DNA from: JAFAFN01 sp963707555
Lineage (GTDB): Bacteria > Actinomycetota > Acidimicrobiia > Acidimicrobiales > Microtrichaceae
NCBI GenBank assembly: GCA_963707555.1
Contig: CAVPQM010000021.1
Span: forward strand, 248,001-312,000
Reading direction: 5' to 3'
Length of the DNA: 64,000 bases
Under the pieces are notes generated by a model. That model was not told the origin of the DNA. It worked only from the letters and a program-made list of their open reading frames with translations, and ran no database searches. This document shows, one piece after another, positions 26,879-37,008 of this stretch. Made by a program: the position numbers and the translations under genes. Position 1 is the first letter of the stretch. Every line of letters begins with the position of its first letter.

Positions 26879-29800
26879 GACGCCACCTCCTCGAGGTCGG
26901 CCACCTTCGCAGCATGTGCTGCCGCCGCAGCGGTCGACGCCGCCACGTCGGCCGCGAGCTCGGCGGTGTTCTCGGTCAGCAGATCATCGGTGCGCAACCC
27001 GAGCGCGGTCCGCAGCTGACGGGCGTCGAGGTCCGCCAGCGAGCTCGACTTGGGCAGGACCAGATCCGCGATGTGGCGCTTGCCGGCGACGACCTCTTCG
27101 ACGCGCTCGTCGACCGTGCCGGGGCACACGAGGCGGTGCGACACGACCGTCCGGGTCTGTCCGATGCGCCAGGCACGGTCCCTGGCCTGGTCCTCGACGG
27201 CGGGGTTCCACCAGCGGTCGTACAGCACGACGTGGCTCGCCGCGGTCAGGTTGAGGCCGGTGCCGCCCGCCTTGAGCGACAGCACGAGCGCGCCCGGACC
27301 GTCGCCCTGCTGGAACTCCTCGACGAGCTTGTCGCGGGCGCCTCGGGCGAGCCCACCGTGGTAGCAGGCGATCGGGATGCCGGTGTGCTCGGTGAGGTGC
27401 TCCGCGAGACGCACGCCCCACGATGCGAAGTGGGTGAAGATCAGGACGCGCTCGCCCGAGGCGAACACCGCGTCGACGATCTCCTCGAGACGGGTCAACT
27501 TGCCGGAACGGCCCGCCAACGGGCGGTCGTCGCCCTGGTACGCGGCGGGGTGGTTGCAGATCTGCTTGAGCGCCGTGATCGCCGCGAGGATCGCACCCTT
27601 GCGGGGCTCCTCGCCCACGGACTCGTCCTCGTTCTTCACCAGCCCGTCGAGCACGGCCTGGTACAGACCGATCTGCTCCGGGGTCATCGTGCAGTGATCG
27701 AGCTGGTCGATGCGTTCGGGCAGCTCGGCCGCCACGATCGGTTCGGACTTCGTGCGACGGAAGACGAGCACCCCGTTGAGCGCCCGCAACGCGGACTCCG
27801 CTCCCTGACGGGTGTGGCCGGTGCCGCCCGACAGCGCGGCGATGAAGCTCGACCGGGACCCGACCAGGCCGGGGTTGGTGAAGTCGAGGATCGCCCAGAG
27901 GTCGCCCAGACCGTTCTCGATCGGGGTGCCGGTGAGGGCGATCCGGACCCGTGCCGGGATCCGTCGCAGCTGTTGCGCGGTCTCGTTCGCAGGGTTCTTG
28001 ATCGCCTGTGCCTCGTCGAGCACCACCCGGTCCCAGGTGACCTCGGCGAGCGCCTCGACGTCACGGACCGCGGTGCCGTAGGTCGTGATCACGACGTCGG
28101 CCCCGGCGATCTCGTTCGCGAGCTCCTCGGCGGAGGCACGGGAGGCTCCGTGGTGCACGACCACCGAGAGCCCGGGGGTGAAACGTGCCGCCTCTGCGGC
28201 CCAGTTGCCGACCACGGCCGGCGGGGCGATCACCAGTGCCGGACCCGAACCCGCGGTCCGGGCGATGTGGGCCAGCATCGTCGGGGTCTTGCCCAGACCC
28301 ATGTCGAGGGCCAGGCAGCCGCCCAGCTCGACGGAGTCGAGGAAGCCGAGCCAGGCGACGGCTTCGCCCTGGTAGCCGCGCAGCTCGCCGTCGAAGCCCT
28401 CGGGTGAGGTGAGCGGCTCGGTCGAGGTGCTGTCGGCCCTGGCGAGCAGCTCGGCGGCCCATCCGGAACCCTCGACGCTGACACCGCCGGAGAGCGGCGA
28501 ATCCTCGAGCCCGATCGCGAAGCGCAGCACCTCGGCACCGGTGAGCTGGGTCGTGCTGGCACGCTCGGCGAGCGCGGCCGCGGCCTCGGCCAGGTCGACG
28601 CGGTCGAGCTCGACCCACTTGCCGTGGGAGCGGACCAGAGGCCGTGCCTCGGTCGCGAGTCGGGCGATCTCTGCTGCGGTCAGCTCGACGTCGTCGAACA
28701 CCGCCGACCAACGGACCTGCGAGAGCTGATGGGCGCCGACGACGGACTCGTCGGAGCTGATCGTCTCGAGCCGCAACGCCGGCGTGGGCTTCTTGCGCGA
28801 CAGGGCGGGCACGCGGACGTCGAAGCCGGCGGCCGAGGCGAGCGGACCGGTGTCGGTCATCAACTCCCAGGCTTCGTCCTGGCTGAGCACGACCTGTCCG
28901 CGGCGGGCCTCGCCGGGGCGCTTCAGTACCGGCATGAGGCGCTCGAGTCGTGCGAGCTCATCCGCGAGGTGGCGCTTGGGCCGGCTCTCGATGAGCGCGA
29001 CCTCGAGCGGGACGAGGTTGCCGTCGAGGTCGGGGCCCGAGACCGACAGGAACCAGGCGCCACCGTTGTCGGGCGGGTCGAGCTGCACCACCAGTCGGGA
29101 GTCGGTCGGCGTGGTCACCGGGGCGGTCCAGCGGTCCAGACGCTTGGCGATCTCGGTGGCCGGCCGTGCGGGTGCCTCGAACGAGGACCCGTCCAGGCGG
29201 GTCAGCACGGTCTCGGCGATCGTGACCGGGTCCTGGGGCGCAGGAGGCGGTGCGGGCAGCGTGAGGCGGCTCGCGGCGTCGGTCGCGATCGTGTTGACGA
29301 TCGCACCGAGCACGGTGAGCGTGAGCGGTCGGGCGTCGGTGCGCTCCAGTGCGGTCACCGGCCCCGGCATCGCCGCGGCGAGCTCGTCGAGCTGCGAGGT
29401 GCCGAGCAGGGCGGGAGCCCAGCGCACCGACAGCTCGGTCGTCGCCTTCTCGGACTCCTGTTGCTGCCGACCCCGGCGACGGGTGCGCAGCGTCGGGACG
29501 ATCGAACCGCTCGCCACGAGACGCACGGCCCAGACCGCCACACGGCCCAGCCAGGTGACACTCGACCCGAGGGCGTCGTCGTCGTGACCACCACCGACGG
29601 CCATCAGCCATCCGAGGGCGTCGCCGATCGGCAGCGCCAGCGCCGGGGCGCCGGTGCCGGAGGGCAGCTTGACCGGCGGGTGCGACGTCCAGCCGCTGGA
29701 ACGCACGCCGGCGTTCTCGAGGCGCTGGGCGAGCTCCTCGGCCGACGCGGGCTCGGTGCCCGGACCGGCGGCCCACACGACGAGTCGACCGGCGGCCCAC

Positions 29801-30198
29801 GAGGCCTGCAGCCGGACCTCTCCAGCGGACTCGAGCAGCAACGGCATGGCGGACTGGTCGTCGGCCGAGGTCAGCCTGGCGAGGGCGGCCTCGAGGCGGT
29901 CGCGCTCCTCCTCGAAGTCGGCGACGATCTGGTCGCGCTCAGGAGAGTTGATCGACCGGACGGACTCCAGGTCCTCGTCGGTGCGGTGGAGCAACCGCTC
30001 GAGCGTCCAACGCCACGCACTGCGGTGGGCATCGAGCATCTCGAGCTGTGCGGCGGTGGCCTCGGCAGCAGCGGCCGCCTCGACCGCGAACTCGAACCCG
30101 CGGGGCAGCGGCTCGGCCGGTGTCGCCCGTGGTGCAGGTGCCGTTGATGCATCCGCGGTTCGTGCAGTTGCCCCTGATGCCTCTTCTGCTTCGTGCAT
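26875..30198 (-). CDS. SNF2/Rad54-family DNA-dependent ATPase (DEAD/DEAH superfamily 2)
   Basis: 1107 residues from ATG 30198, preceded by GAGGAG; an in-frame ATG at 30249 is an alternative. The C-terminal 500 residues carry the full SNF2 motor: DMGLGKTPTML (I), ITTYGT, DEAQAIKNP (II), LTGTPIENGLGDLWAILDF (III), IFTHFASWGVRLAEHL (IV), LKAGGTGLNLTAASHVVLYD (V) and DRAWRIGQTRTV (VI). The long N-terminal half has no family I can name but resembles the HepA-like bacterial SNF2 proteins. It heads a coupled operon with two small basic or HhH proteins, suggesting a chromatin-remodelling or repair unit. About 290 bp upstream has no clear gene. Confidence 0.88.
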   Translation of the reverse strand: MHEAEEASGATARTADASTAPAPRATPAEPLPRGFEFAVEAAAAAEATAAQLEMLDAHRSAWRWTLERLLHRTDEDLESVRSINSPERDQIVADFEEERDRLEAALARLTSADDQSAMPLLLESAGEVRLQASWAAGRLVVWAAGPGTEPASAEELAQRLENAGVRSSGWTSHPPVKLPSGTGAPALALPIGDALGWLMAVGGGHDDDALGSSVTWLGRVAVWAVRLVASGSIVPTLRTRRRGRQQQESEKATTELSVRWAPALLGTSQLDELAAAMPGPVTALERTDARPLTLTVLGAIVNTIATDAASRLTLPAPPPAPQDPVTIAETVLTRLDGSSFEAPARPATEIAKRLDRWTAPVTTPTDSRLVVQLDPPDNGGAWFLSVSGPDLDGNLVPLEVALIESRPKRHLADELARLERLMPVLKRPGEARRGQVVLSQDEAWELMTDTGPLASAAGFDVRVPALSRKKPTPALRLETISSDESVVGAHQLSQVRWSAVFDDVELTAAEIARLATEARPLVRSHGKWVELDRVDLAEAAAALAERASTTQLTGAEVLRFAIGLEDSPLSGGVSVEGSGWAAELLARADSTSTEPLTSPEGFDGELRGYQGEAVAWLGFLDSVELGGCLALDMGLGKTPTMLAHIARTAGSGPALVIAPPAVVGNWAAEAARFTPGLSVVVHHGASRASAEELANEIAGADVVITTYGTAVRDVEALAEVTWDRVVLDEAQAIKNPANETAQQLRRIPARVRIALTGTPIENGLGDLWAILDFTNPGLVGSRSSFIAALSGGTGHTRQGAESALRALNGVLVFRRTKSEPIVAAELPERIDQLDHCTMTPEQIGLYQAVLDGLVKNEDESVGEEPRKGAILAAITALKQICNHPAAYQGDDRPLAGRSGKLTRLEEIVDAVFASGERVLIFTHFASWGVRLAEHLTEHTGIPIACYHGGLARGARDKLVEEFQQGDGPGALVLSLKAGGTGLNLTAASHVVLYDRWWNPAVEDQARDRAWRIGQTRTVVSHRLVCPGTVDERVEEVVAGKRHIADLVLPKSSSLADLDARQLRTALGLRTDDLLTENTAELAADVAASTAAAAAHAAKVADLEEVAS

Positions 30199-30493
30199 GT
30201 GCTCCTCAGCGCTTCTCACGAACACGGTGGTGCCCTCGGCACTCGCCATCCCGATCGCCTCACGCGGGGCCGGGACTGTTCGTGGTTTCCCCAGGGCACT
30301 CCGGCGTCCTGCCGGAGCCTGGCTGCAGATCCTCGGATCGCAGCACGTTCCTGCGCCGGCTCCCCCTCGAGGAGGCGGTCGCGATGAACGGGTATGTGCC
30401 GTCAATGGTACAGCAGCCCGCGCCCGGTGTCGTGTTGGGCCCTTTCGATCGGCATCGTCGCGGTGCCGGGCCCTCGGCGATAGGGTTCCCCAC

Positions 30494-30679
30494 GTGGGAA
30501 GCAAAGGACAGAAGCCTCGCAAGCCCGAGCAGCATCACCTGCCGCCGGTCGGGTCGAAGGCCAACCGGGAGTACGAGTTCCAGCAGCGCCGCAAGGAGGC
30601 CTTCGGCGGATGGCCGATCTGGCTCGTCGGCGCCATCCTGGTGCTCGGCCTGCTCGGCTGGCTGTTCGTCACGATCTGA
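30494..30679 (+). CDS. small single-pass membrane protein
   Basis: 61 residues from GTG 30494. The N-terminal half is basic and polar (VGSKGQKPRKPEQHHLPPVG, KANREYEFQQRRKEAFGGWP) and the C-terminal half is one hydrophobic span (IWLVGAILVLGLLGWLFVTI) that ends the protein. This is a tail-anchored layout with a cytoplasmic basic domain. Small proteins of this form are common in actinobacteria; function unknown. Divergent from the SNF2 operon. Confidence 0.65.
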   Translation: MGSKGQKPRKPEQHHLPPVGSKANREYEFQQRRKEAFGGWPIWLVGAILVLGLLGWLFVTI

Positions 30680-30740
30680 GCCGCAGGGAACGGGGCCGGG
30701 TCGGATCGGTCCTCGCTGCGACGAACCGGTCCCCGGCCGC

Positions 30741-31077
30741 TCAGCCGGCGTCCGGCGCAGCCTCCGGACCGTCGGCCGCATCCCCGTCGGGGGAGTCCCC
30801 ATCGGCCTCGACCGCGTCCAGATAGGTCGACCGTCCGATCAGGCTGGCGGCGATCGGTGACGTCACGAGCTGGATGACCGCCGCGAGCAGCAGCGACGTC
30901 CAGTCGTTCGCCCGGTCCAGCGCGATTGCCGCGCCGATGAACACGAGCACGACCCCCAGGGTCGACGCCTTGGTCAACGCGTGCAGCCGCGACAACGAGT
31001 CGTCGAAGCGCAGCACGCCGATGCCGGCGATGGCCACCAGCGCCGCGCCGACCAGGGCGGACAGCTCGCGCGATCAC
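30741..31077 (-). CDS. mrpG: Na+/H+ antiporter subunit G (one frameshift)
   Basis: Last gene of the mrp operon. The body (IAGIGVLRFDDSLSRLHALT, STLGVVLVFIGAAIALDRAN, AVIQLVTSPIAASLIGRSTY) is a clear MnhG/MrpG with three spans and an acidic tail. The expected start, GTG at 31077 overlapping the mrpF stop, leads into the wrong frame; moving one base on near 31066 gives VIA then ELSALVGAALVAIAGIGVLR, the missing first span. The break is of the extra-base type. About 111 residues. Confidence 0.82.
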
Positions 31078-31409
31078 GACGTGCCCTCGGGTCCGCCGTC
31101 GCCGCCGGCCTGCGGCGGTCCGAGGTCGATCGACTCGTCGTCGGGCAGCACCCGATCGCGGTTCGAGTGGCCCTCGATGAAGCGCGCGGATGCGGCGGTC
31201 CCGACGAACCCGACCAGGGTGACCACCACCAGCACCGGCAGGAACGAGCCGTCCCCGGTGCTCATGGCGCGCAGTGCCACGGTCGACACTCCCACGATCA
31301 CCAGACCGTCGAGCGCCATCACGCGGTCCGACAGCCGCGGTCCGATCACGAGCCGGAGCGCGAAGCACACGGCGGCCACGCCGAGCAGGGCGAACGCTGC
31401 GGCGATCAC
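31074..31409 (-). CDS. mrpF: Na+/H+ antiporter subunit F
   Basis: 111 residues from GTG 31409, overlapping the mrpE stop by four bases. Three membrane spans (VIAAAFALLGVAAVCFALRL, GLVIVGVSTVALRA, LPVLVVVTLVGFVGTAASAR) and the GPRLSDRVMALDGL motif are typical MnhF/MrpF. The C-terminal tail is acidic. Intact, unlike most of its operon neighbours. Confidence 0.88.
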   Translation of the reverse strand: MIAAAFALLGVAAVCFALRLVIGPRLSDRVMALDGLVIVGVSTVALRAMSTGDGSFLPVLVVVTLVGFVGTAASARFIEGHSNRDRVLPDDESIDLGPPQAGGDGGPEGTS

Positions 31410-31972
31410 GATGTCCCGTCCCCGGCGCTGGGATCGGGCCCGGGGAGGAGCTCGGGCTCGTCCGCGTCGCGCAGCGCGGCGCGCTGCGCCGGCGTGCCGA
31501 CGGCCTCGATGCAGGATCGCTCCAGCGCGCACACCCGCCTGGCGACCGCTTCGGGGTCACCAGGGGTCAGGACGTGCACCCACAGCACCGCCACCGGCCC
31601 GTCCTGGTCGACCTGCACCACCATCGACCCCGGCGTCAGCGCGGTGATGTTCGTGACCATCGTGGCGATGCCGATGTCGGCGGTGGTCATCGGCACCCGG
31701 ACCACGCCTGTCCGCAGGTGCGCCCGGGGGCTCAGGATCGCCCAGCTCAGGATCACGTTCGAGGTGATGAGGCTCACGACGAACGAGCCGACGAGGCGGA
31801 CGAGCCCCAAGGGGCTCGGCAGGTGCGACGGCAGCTTCGGGCGCGAGCTCGGCACCACGACGAACAGCAGTCCGATCACAGCGAGGCCGCTGAGGATGTT
31901 CGCGGCGGAGGCGGACCCCCACAGGAGCAACCAGACGGCCAGCAGCACGACGGCGAGCGCGAGGCGGCTCAT
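31406..31972 (-). CDS. mrpE: Na+/H+ antiporter subunit E
   Basis: 188 residues from ATG 31972, overlapping the mrpD stop (ATGA). Contains two N-terminal spans (LALAVVLLAVWLLLWGSASA, LSGLAVIGLLFVVVPSSRPK), the VGSFVVSLITSNVILSWAIL segment and VVRVPMTTADIGIATMVTNI plus ITALTPGSMVVQV, which match the MnhE fold. An acidic C-terminal extension follows (EPELLPGPDPSAGDG). Intact. Confidence 0.88.
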   Translation of the reverse strand: MSRLALAVVLLAVWLLLWGSASAANILSGLAVIGLLFVVVPSSRPKLPSHLPSPLGLVRLVGSFVVSLITSNVILSWAILSPRAHLRTGVVRVPMTTADIGIATMVTNITALTPGSMVVQVDQDGPVAVLWVHVLTPGDPEAVARRVCALERSCIEAVGTPAQRAALRDADEPELLPGPDPSAGDGTS

Positions 31973-33467
31973 GGACCCATCACCGCCGAGATGTAGCGAG
32001 CCGGGTCGAGGACGTCGGTCGCGGCCCGTTCGCTCAGGCCGTAGAGCGGCCCGGCGGCGAGCGCGATCACGATGCTCAGGGCGGCGAGGGCGGCGGTCGG
32101 GGCGATCATCAGCACGGGTCCACCGAGGCGACCCACGCGGTGCGGTTCGACGTCGGGTTCCTCCTCGGCCGGGCTCCAGAACACACCGGACCAGATCTTC
32201 ATCATCGAGAAGAGCGTGAACAGGCTGACCAGGATGCTCACCGCGACGATCCAGTAGCGATCCGACTCGGTACCGGCGCTGACGAGCGCGAACTTCGCGA
32301 CGAAGCCGGACAGCGGGGGGATGCCCGCCAGGCTCAGCGCCGGCACCAGGAACAGCACCGCCACGAACGGCACCGTCCTCACCATGTTGCCGACCCTCGA
32401 GAGTCGACCGGATCCGCCGACGTGCTCGATGAGGCCGCCGGTCAGGAACAGGGTCGTCTTCACCACGATGTGATGGATGATGTAGAAGATCGCTCCGGCG
32501 ATGCCGGCGACCGTGAACAGGCCGAGTCCCATGACCATGTAGCCGATCTGGCTGACGATGTGGAACGACAGGATGCGCTTCACGTCGGCCTGGGCGATGG
32601 CCCCGAGCACGCCGACGAGCATGGTCGCTCCGGCGATCCACAGGATGAGCTGTTGGGGTCGGATGTCGACGGGGAACAGCAGCGTCTGGGTCCGGATGAT
32701 CGCGTAGACGCCCACCTTGGTGAGCAGCCCGGCGAACACGGCCGTCACCGCCGAGGGTGCCGTCGGGTACGAGTCCGGCAACCAGAAGAACAGCGGGAAC
32801 AGCCCGGCCTTGATGCCGAAGATCGAACAGCAGGAACAGCGCGAACGCGGACCGCAGACCGGGGGACAGCCCCTCCATGCGCAGCGACAGGTCGGCCAGG
32901 TTGACCGTGCCGGTCGCCGAGTAGATCAGGGCGAGCGCGGTCAGCAGCAGCACCGAGGCGAGCAGGCTGATCACGACGTAGGTCATGCCGGCGCGGACCT
33001 GGTCACGTCGGGCGCCCAGGGTGATGAGCACGTAGCTCGCGGTGAGCATCATCTCGAAGGCGACGAACAGGTTGAACAGGTCGCCGGTGAGGAACGACGC
33101 GGCGACGCCCGCGGCGAGGATGAGGTACACCGACTGGAAGCCGACGTGGTTGCGCTCGGCGCCGGGCTGGCCGATCGCGTAGACGAGCACCGCGAGCAGC
33201 ATCACGCTCGGCCAGCACGAGCATGATGGCGGACAGCCGGTCGGCGACCAGGGTGATGCCGATCGGCGCGGGCCAGCCGCCGGCCTGACTGCTGATCGTG
33301 CCGTCGCGGTCGACGATCACCAGCAACATGATCGACAGCACGGTCGTGATGGTCAGCACACCCAGCGCCACGACCCGCTGCGCCGCCTTCGAGCGTCCCG
33401 CGATCATCGACGCGCCGGCGCCGAGCAGCGGCAACAGGATGGGCAGCGTGAGCAGCGCGGCGTTCAC
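31969..33467 (-). CDS. mrpD: Na+/H+ antiporter subunit D (two frameshifts)
   Basis: A NuoL/M/N-like antiporter subunit of about 499 residues spread over three frames. It opens VNAALLTLPILLPLLGAGAS (GTG 33467, overlapping the mrpC stop); the frame changes near 33210 (before VMLLAVLVYAIGQPGAERNH) and near 32820 (after FALFLLF, before LPDSYPTAPSAVTAVFAGLL). The conserved core AIAQADVKRILSFHIVSQIG and FYIIHHIVVKTTLFL carries the lysine and histidine positions of proton-pumping subunits. Both breaks are of the extra-base type. All hydrophobic spans are in place once the frames are joined. Confidence 0.83.
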
Positions 33468-33922
33468 GGATTCCTCCGCTCGGCGGAGGCATCCGACAGC
33501 GCCTCGAGCTCGGGGAAGTCCGAGGCTGTCCTCGCCCTCGTCGCTCGCGTCCTCGACCTCTTCGTCGGCGAACCCGCCACGGGCGACGAGGCGGTCCGTC
33601 ACGTCGTCCTCGACCTCGTCGTCGTCGGTGAGGATCCAGCTGCGGTAGGCGAGGGCGAGCAGGAAGGCGGTCGACGCGAACGAGATCACGATGGCGGTGA
33701 GCGCCATGGCCTGCGGCAGCGGGTCGCTGTACCCGGATGCGGGTCCGTTGCCGATCAGCGGGGCCGTGCCCCGCCGTCCGGAGATGATGAACAGGATGTT
33801 CGTCCCGTGGCTGAGCAGGCCGATGCCGATGATGATCCGGCTGAGCTTGCGCTGGATCACCAGGTAGGTGCCGATCGCGAAGAGGTGGCCGCAGCCGCGG
33901 CGAGCAGGACGTTCACGCTCAC
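33464..33922 (-). CDS. mrpC: Na+/H+ antiporter subunit C (two frameshifts)
   Basis: A NuoK-like subunit of about 152 residues. It starts at GTG 33922 (VSVNVLLAAAAAT), overlapping the mrpB stop; a missing base near 33890 restores LFAIGTYLVIQRKLSRIIIG, GLLSHGTNILFIISG and DPLPQAMALTAIVISFASTA, which is standard MnhC. A second break near 33520 restores a C-terminal end DFPELEALSDASAERRNP, whose TGA overlaps the mrpD start. The acidic tail (DDDEVEDDVTDRL, DEEVEDASDEGED) is long for the family. Confidence 0.83.
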
Positions 33923-34395
33923 CTCGGCCGCTCGCCTCGACCGCCACCTCGGACCGGTCGCTGCGAAGCGCTCGCCTCGAATCGGTCGCCGAAGGCCTCG
34001 AAGACCATGAGGATCAGACCCACGACGCAGAGGTAGACGCCGATGTCGAACACGAGCGCGGACGAGATCGAGACCTTGCCGAGCACCGGCACGTCGAAGG
34101 CCCGGTAGCCGCCGGTGAGCACGGCGTCACCGAAGGCGAGGGGGACCGCAGCGGTGAGCGCCGAGACGATCAGCCCTGCGCCCAGGATCGTCCAGGGGCG
34201 GAACGGACTGAGGCGCCGGACCTCGTCGATGCCGCCGGCGATGTAGCGCAGCGAGACCGCCGCGCCGGCGACGAGACCGCCGACGAACCCGCCACCGGGC
34301 TGGTTGTGGCCGGCGAAGAGCATGTACATCGAACCGACCATGACGACGTAGAAGATCACCGGCGCCGTGTGGTCGAGCACTCCGAGTCGTCTCAC
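33919..34395 (-). CDS. mrpB: Na+/H+ antiporter subunit B
   Basis: 158 residues from GTG 34395, overlapping the mrpA stop. Four spans and the MnhB signature GHNQPGGGFVGGLVAGAAVS are clear, with FDIGVYLCVVGLILMVFEAF near the end. Intact. The tail is basic (RPVRGGGRGERPR). Confidence 0.9.
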   Translation of the reverse strand: MRRLGVLDHTAPVIFYVVMVGSMYMLFAGHNQPGGGFVGGLVAGAAVSLRYIAGGIDEVRRLSPFRPWTILGAGLIVSALTAAVPLAFGDAVLTGGYRAFDVPVLGKVSISSALVFDIGVYLCVVGLILMVFEAFGDRFEASASQRPVRGGGRGERPR

Positions 34396-36766
34396 GGCGC
34401 GACCTCTGCGGTGCCCGTGCGCTCGCCGGCGTCGGGCTGCTGCTCGGGCGGGCGGCCGGGCCGCGTGACCGCCCGGGCGAGGGCGACCGCACCGATGGCG
34501 GCCGCGGCGAGCACGGTGATCTCGCCGAGGGTGTCGAAGCCGCGGAAGTCGACGAGGATCACGTTGACGACGTTGCGGCCGTGCCCGTCGGGCAGCGATC
34601 TGGCGACCATCTCCTCGGAGGTGGTCGCGGGGAGGCGCTCGTTGCCGGCGAGCAGCGCGAACCCGAACACGACGAATCCGACCACCGACGCGACGACGAT
34701 GCGGAACACGGTGCCGAACCGGGGTGATCGCTGCTCGAAGCGGTCGGGCAGGCTGCGCAGCACCAGCACGAAGAGCACGGTGAAGAGCGATTCGACCGCG
34801 ACGGTGGTGAGGGCCAGGTCGGGAGCACCCTGGATCACGAAGAGCGCCGCCATCGAGTAGCCCACACCGGCGAGCAGCAGGGCGGCCGCATACCGTCGGC
34901 GGATCGCCGCGGCACCGAACGCAGCGGCGACCATGATGGCCACGACCAGCACGGTGGCGACGAACACTCCCCGCGGGGCGTCGATGCCGCGTTCGAACGC
35001 GTCGCCGATGGGCAGGGTCGACAGCACCCCGACGGGCACGAGCGTCGTCGTGGCCAGGATGACCCCGGCGTAGACCGGCAGCGAGCCGCTCTGCACGATG
35101 CCGGTCACCCGGTCCGCGGCGGTGTTCATGGCCCGCAGCGTCCAGCGGTACGCCTGGCCGCCGCTCGGGATCCCGCCGCCGAGTGCCAGCACCGTCGCGA
35201 CCTGGTGGCGGACGATGAACAGGACGGATCCGCCGACGATCGTCACCAGCGACAGGATCAAGGCCGGGTTGACGCCGTGCCAGATCGCCAGGTGCGTCGC
35301 CGGTGCCTCGGGGTCGAGCGCCGAGGAGGCGGCGGTCATGAGCGGATCCGCGAGCGCGGGCAGGAGCCCGAGCACCACGGTGACCAGCGTCAGCGCCCCG
35401 GGCACCGCCACGAACGCGATCGCCGGACGCTTCTCCGGTGCGGGCACTACCGGCGGTGTCGCGGCTCGCGGCGAACAGGCCGCCGTGCACCAGACGGGTG
35501 CTGTAGGCGAACGTGACGACCGCGGCCGACACCACGACGACCACGGCGACGACGCCGAAGCGGGTGTGTGAGTGCAGGAGCGACTCGTAGCCGGCCTCCT
35601 TCGCGATGAAGCCGAAGGTGAGCGGGATGCCGGCCATCGATGCCGCACTGATCGCGACGATCCAGGACAGCGCGGGCCAGGAGCCGACCAGGCGTGGGAG
35701 GTGGCGGATGTCGCGGGTGCCGAGCTGGTGGTCCATGACGCCGACCGACATGAACAGCGTCGCCTTGAACACGGCGTGGGCCAGGATCAGCACGCAGCCG
35801 GCGGTCACCGACTCGGCGGTGCCGATGCCGAACAGCACGAACATGAAGCCGAGCTGGCTGACCGTGCCGAACGCGAGGAGCAGCTTGAGGTCGTGCTGGC
35901 GCAGGGCTCGCAGGCCCACCGAGCAGCATCGACACCGCGCCGATCGTCACGACCGCCGGTCGCCACGGTCCGACCCCGACGAAGGCCGGCGTGAAGCGAG
36001 CGACCAGGTAGACGCCGGCCTTCACCATCGTCGCCGAGTGCAGGTAGGCGCTGACCGGCGTGGGCGCGACCATCGCGCCCGGCAGCCAGGAGTGGAACGG
36101 GTACTGGGCCGACTTGGTCACCGCGCCGAGCAGCACGAGCACCAGCGCCACGGCGGTCACGGTGCCGCCCGGGGGGTCGGCCAGGATCTCGGAGAGGCGG
36201 TAGGTCCCGGCCTGCTGGCCGATCAGGATGAAGCCCGACGAGCATCGCCAGCGCGCCGAGACCGGTGATGAGCAGCGCTTGCAGCGCAGCGGCTCTGGCC
36301 CGCGCCGAGGCGTGCTTGTTGCCGATCAGGAAGAACGACGTGATCGAGGTCAGCTCCCAGCAGCCGTAGAGCACGAGCAGGTTGTCGGCGAGCACCAGGC
36401 CGAGCATCGCCCCGCTGAACAGCGTCAGGAGTCCGATCAGCCGTCCCAGGGCCTCGCCGCGGGCGGGGAAGTACCAGTGGGCGTAGGCGAACACCAGCAG
36501 GCCGATCCCCGACACCAGGATCACCATCGAGCGCGGCGAAGCCGTCGAGTCGCAGGTCGAGCGTCGAGACCGAGCTGGGGGACCCATCGAGCGGACTCCT
36601 CGACCACGCCGCCGTCGAGCACCGAGGGGAGCTTCGTGGCCAGCCACACGACGCTGCAGAGCGACGGGAACGCCGCGATCGGCAGGGCTCGCCGACCCAG
36701 CTGCTCACCCGCAGCGATGACCGACATGCCCACCACGAGGTGCAGCAGCAGGAGGAGTCCCATCAC
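34392..36766 (-). CDS. mrpA: Na+/H+ antiporter subunit A (five frameshifts)
   Basis: The large NuoL-like antiporter subunit, about 790 residues, read in pieces: MMGLLLLLHLVVGMSVIAAG; VILVSGIGLLVFAYAHWYFP with NLLVLYGCWELTSITSFFLI; VTKSAQYPFHSWLPGAMVAP; LKLLLAFGTVSQLGFMFVLF; and the C-terminal MrpA-specific domain (ALFVIQGAPDLALTTVAVES, NVILVDFRGFDTLGEITVLA). Frames change near 36560, 36530, 36235, 35922 and 35455, all of the extra-base type; at 35922 the run GGTGGGCC reads correctly with one G fewer. Start is GTG 36766 or ATG 36763. It heads the seven-gene operon used for sodium and pH homeostasis. Confidence 0.83.
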
Positions 36767-36965
36767 TTCGCCGCACCGACGGACTGGTGCCGTTCCAAGC
36801 TGTTCGCGTGGGACGGAGGTGTCATGGGTGCCGGGAGTCTACCGCACCCATCGGCGGCGTTCTGACCGCCGGCAGCCACCGTGGGCCGGGAACGGGCCCT
36901 CGGTGGGGACGACCGACATGACCACGGAGCGCGCGCAAGAATGCTCGGCGGGACGAGGACAACGG

Positions 36966-36983
36966 TGCAGTCGAACGACTGCA
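36966..36983. promoter_or_regulatory. perfect palindrome upstream of a histidine kinase gene
   Basis: TGCAGTCG-AA-CGACTGCA is a perfect 8-bp inverted repeat with a two-base centre, 25 bp before the kinase start. A second palindrome, CGTGATCACG (37008-37017), covers the start codon. The first may be an operator or an RNA hairpin in the leader. Confidence 0.45.
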
Positions 36984-37008
36984 ATCGGCAGCCGACGGTC
37001 AGGAGTTC

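Noticed and set aside
26761..28407. Long open frame antisense to the SNF2 gene
   Set aside because: It is a mirror of the SNF2 coding sequence caused by high GC at third positions; the residue composition is not protein-like.
30741..36766. mrp genes as decayed pseudogenes
   Set aside because: Every break leaves conserved motifs on both sides, and overlapping starts and stops are kept. The same type of break is found in essential engB, so sequence error explains it better.
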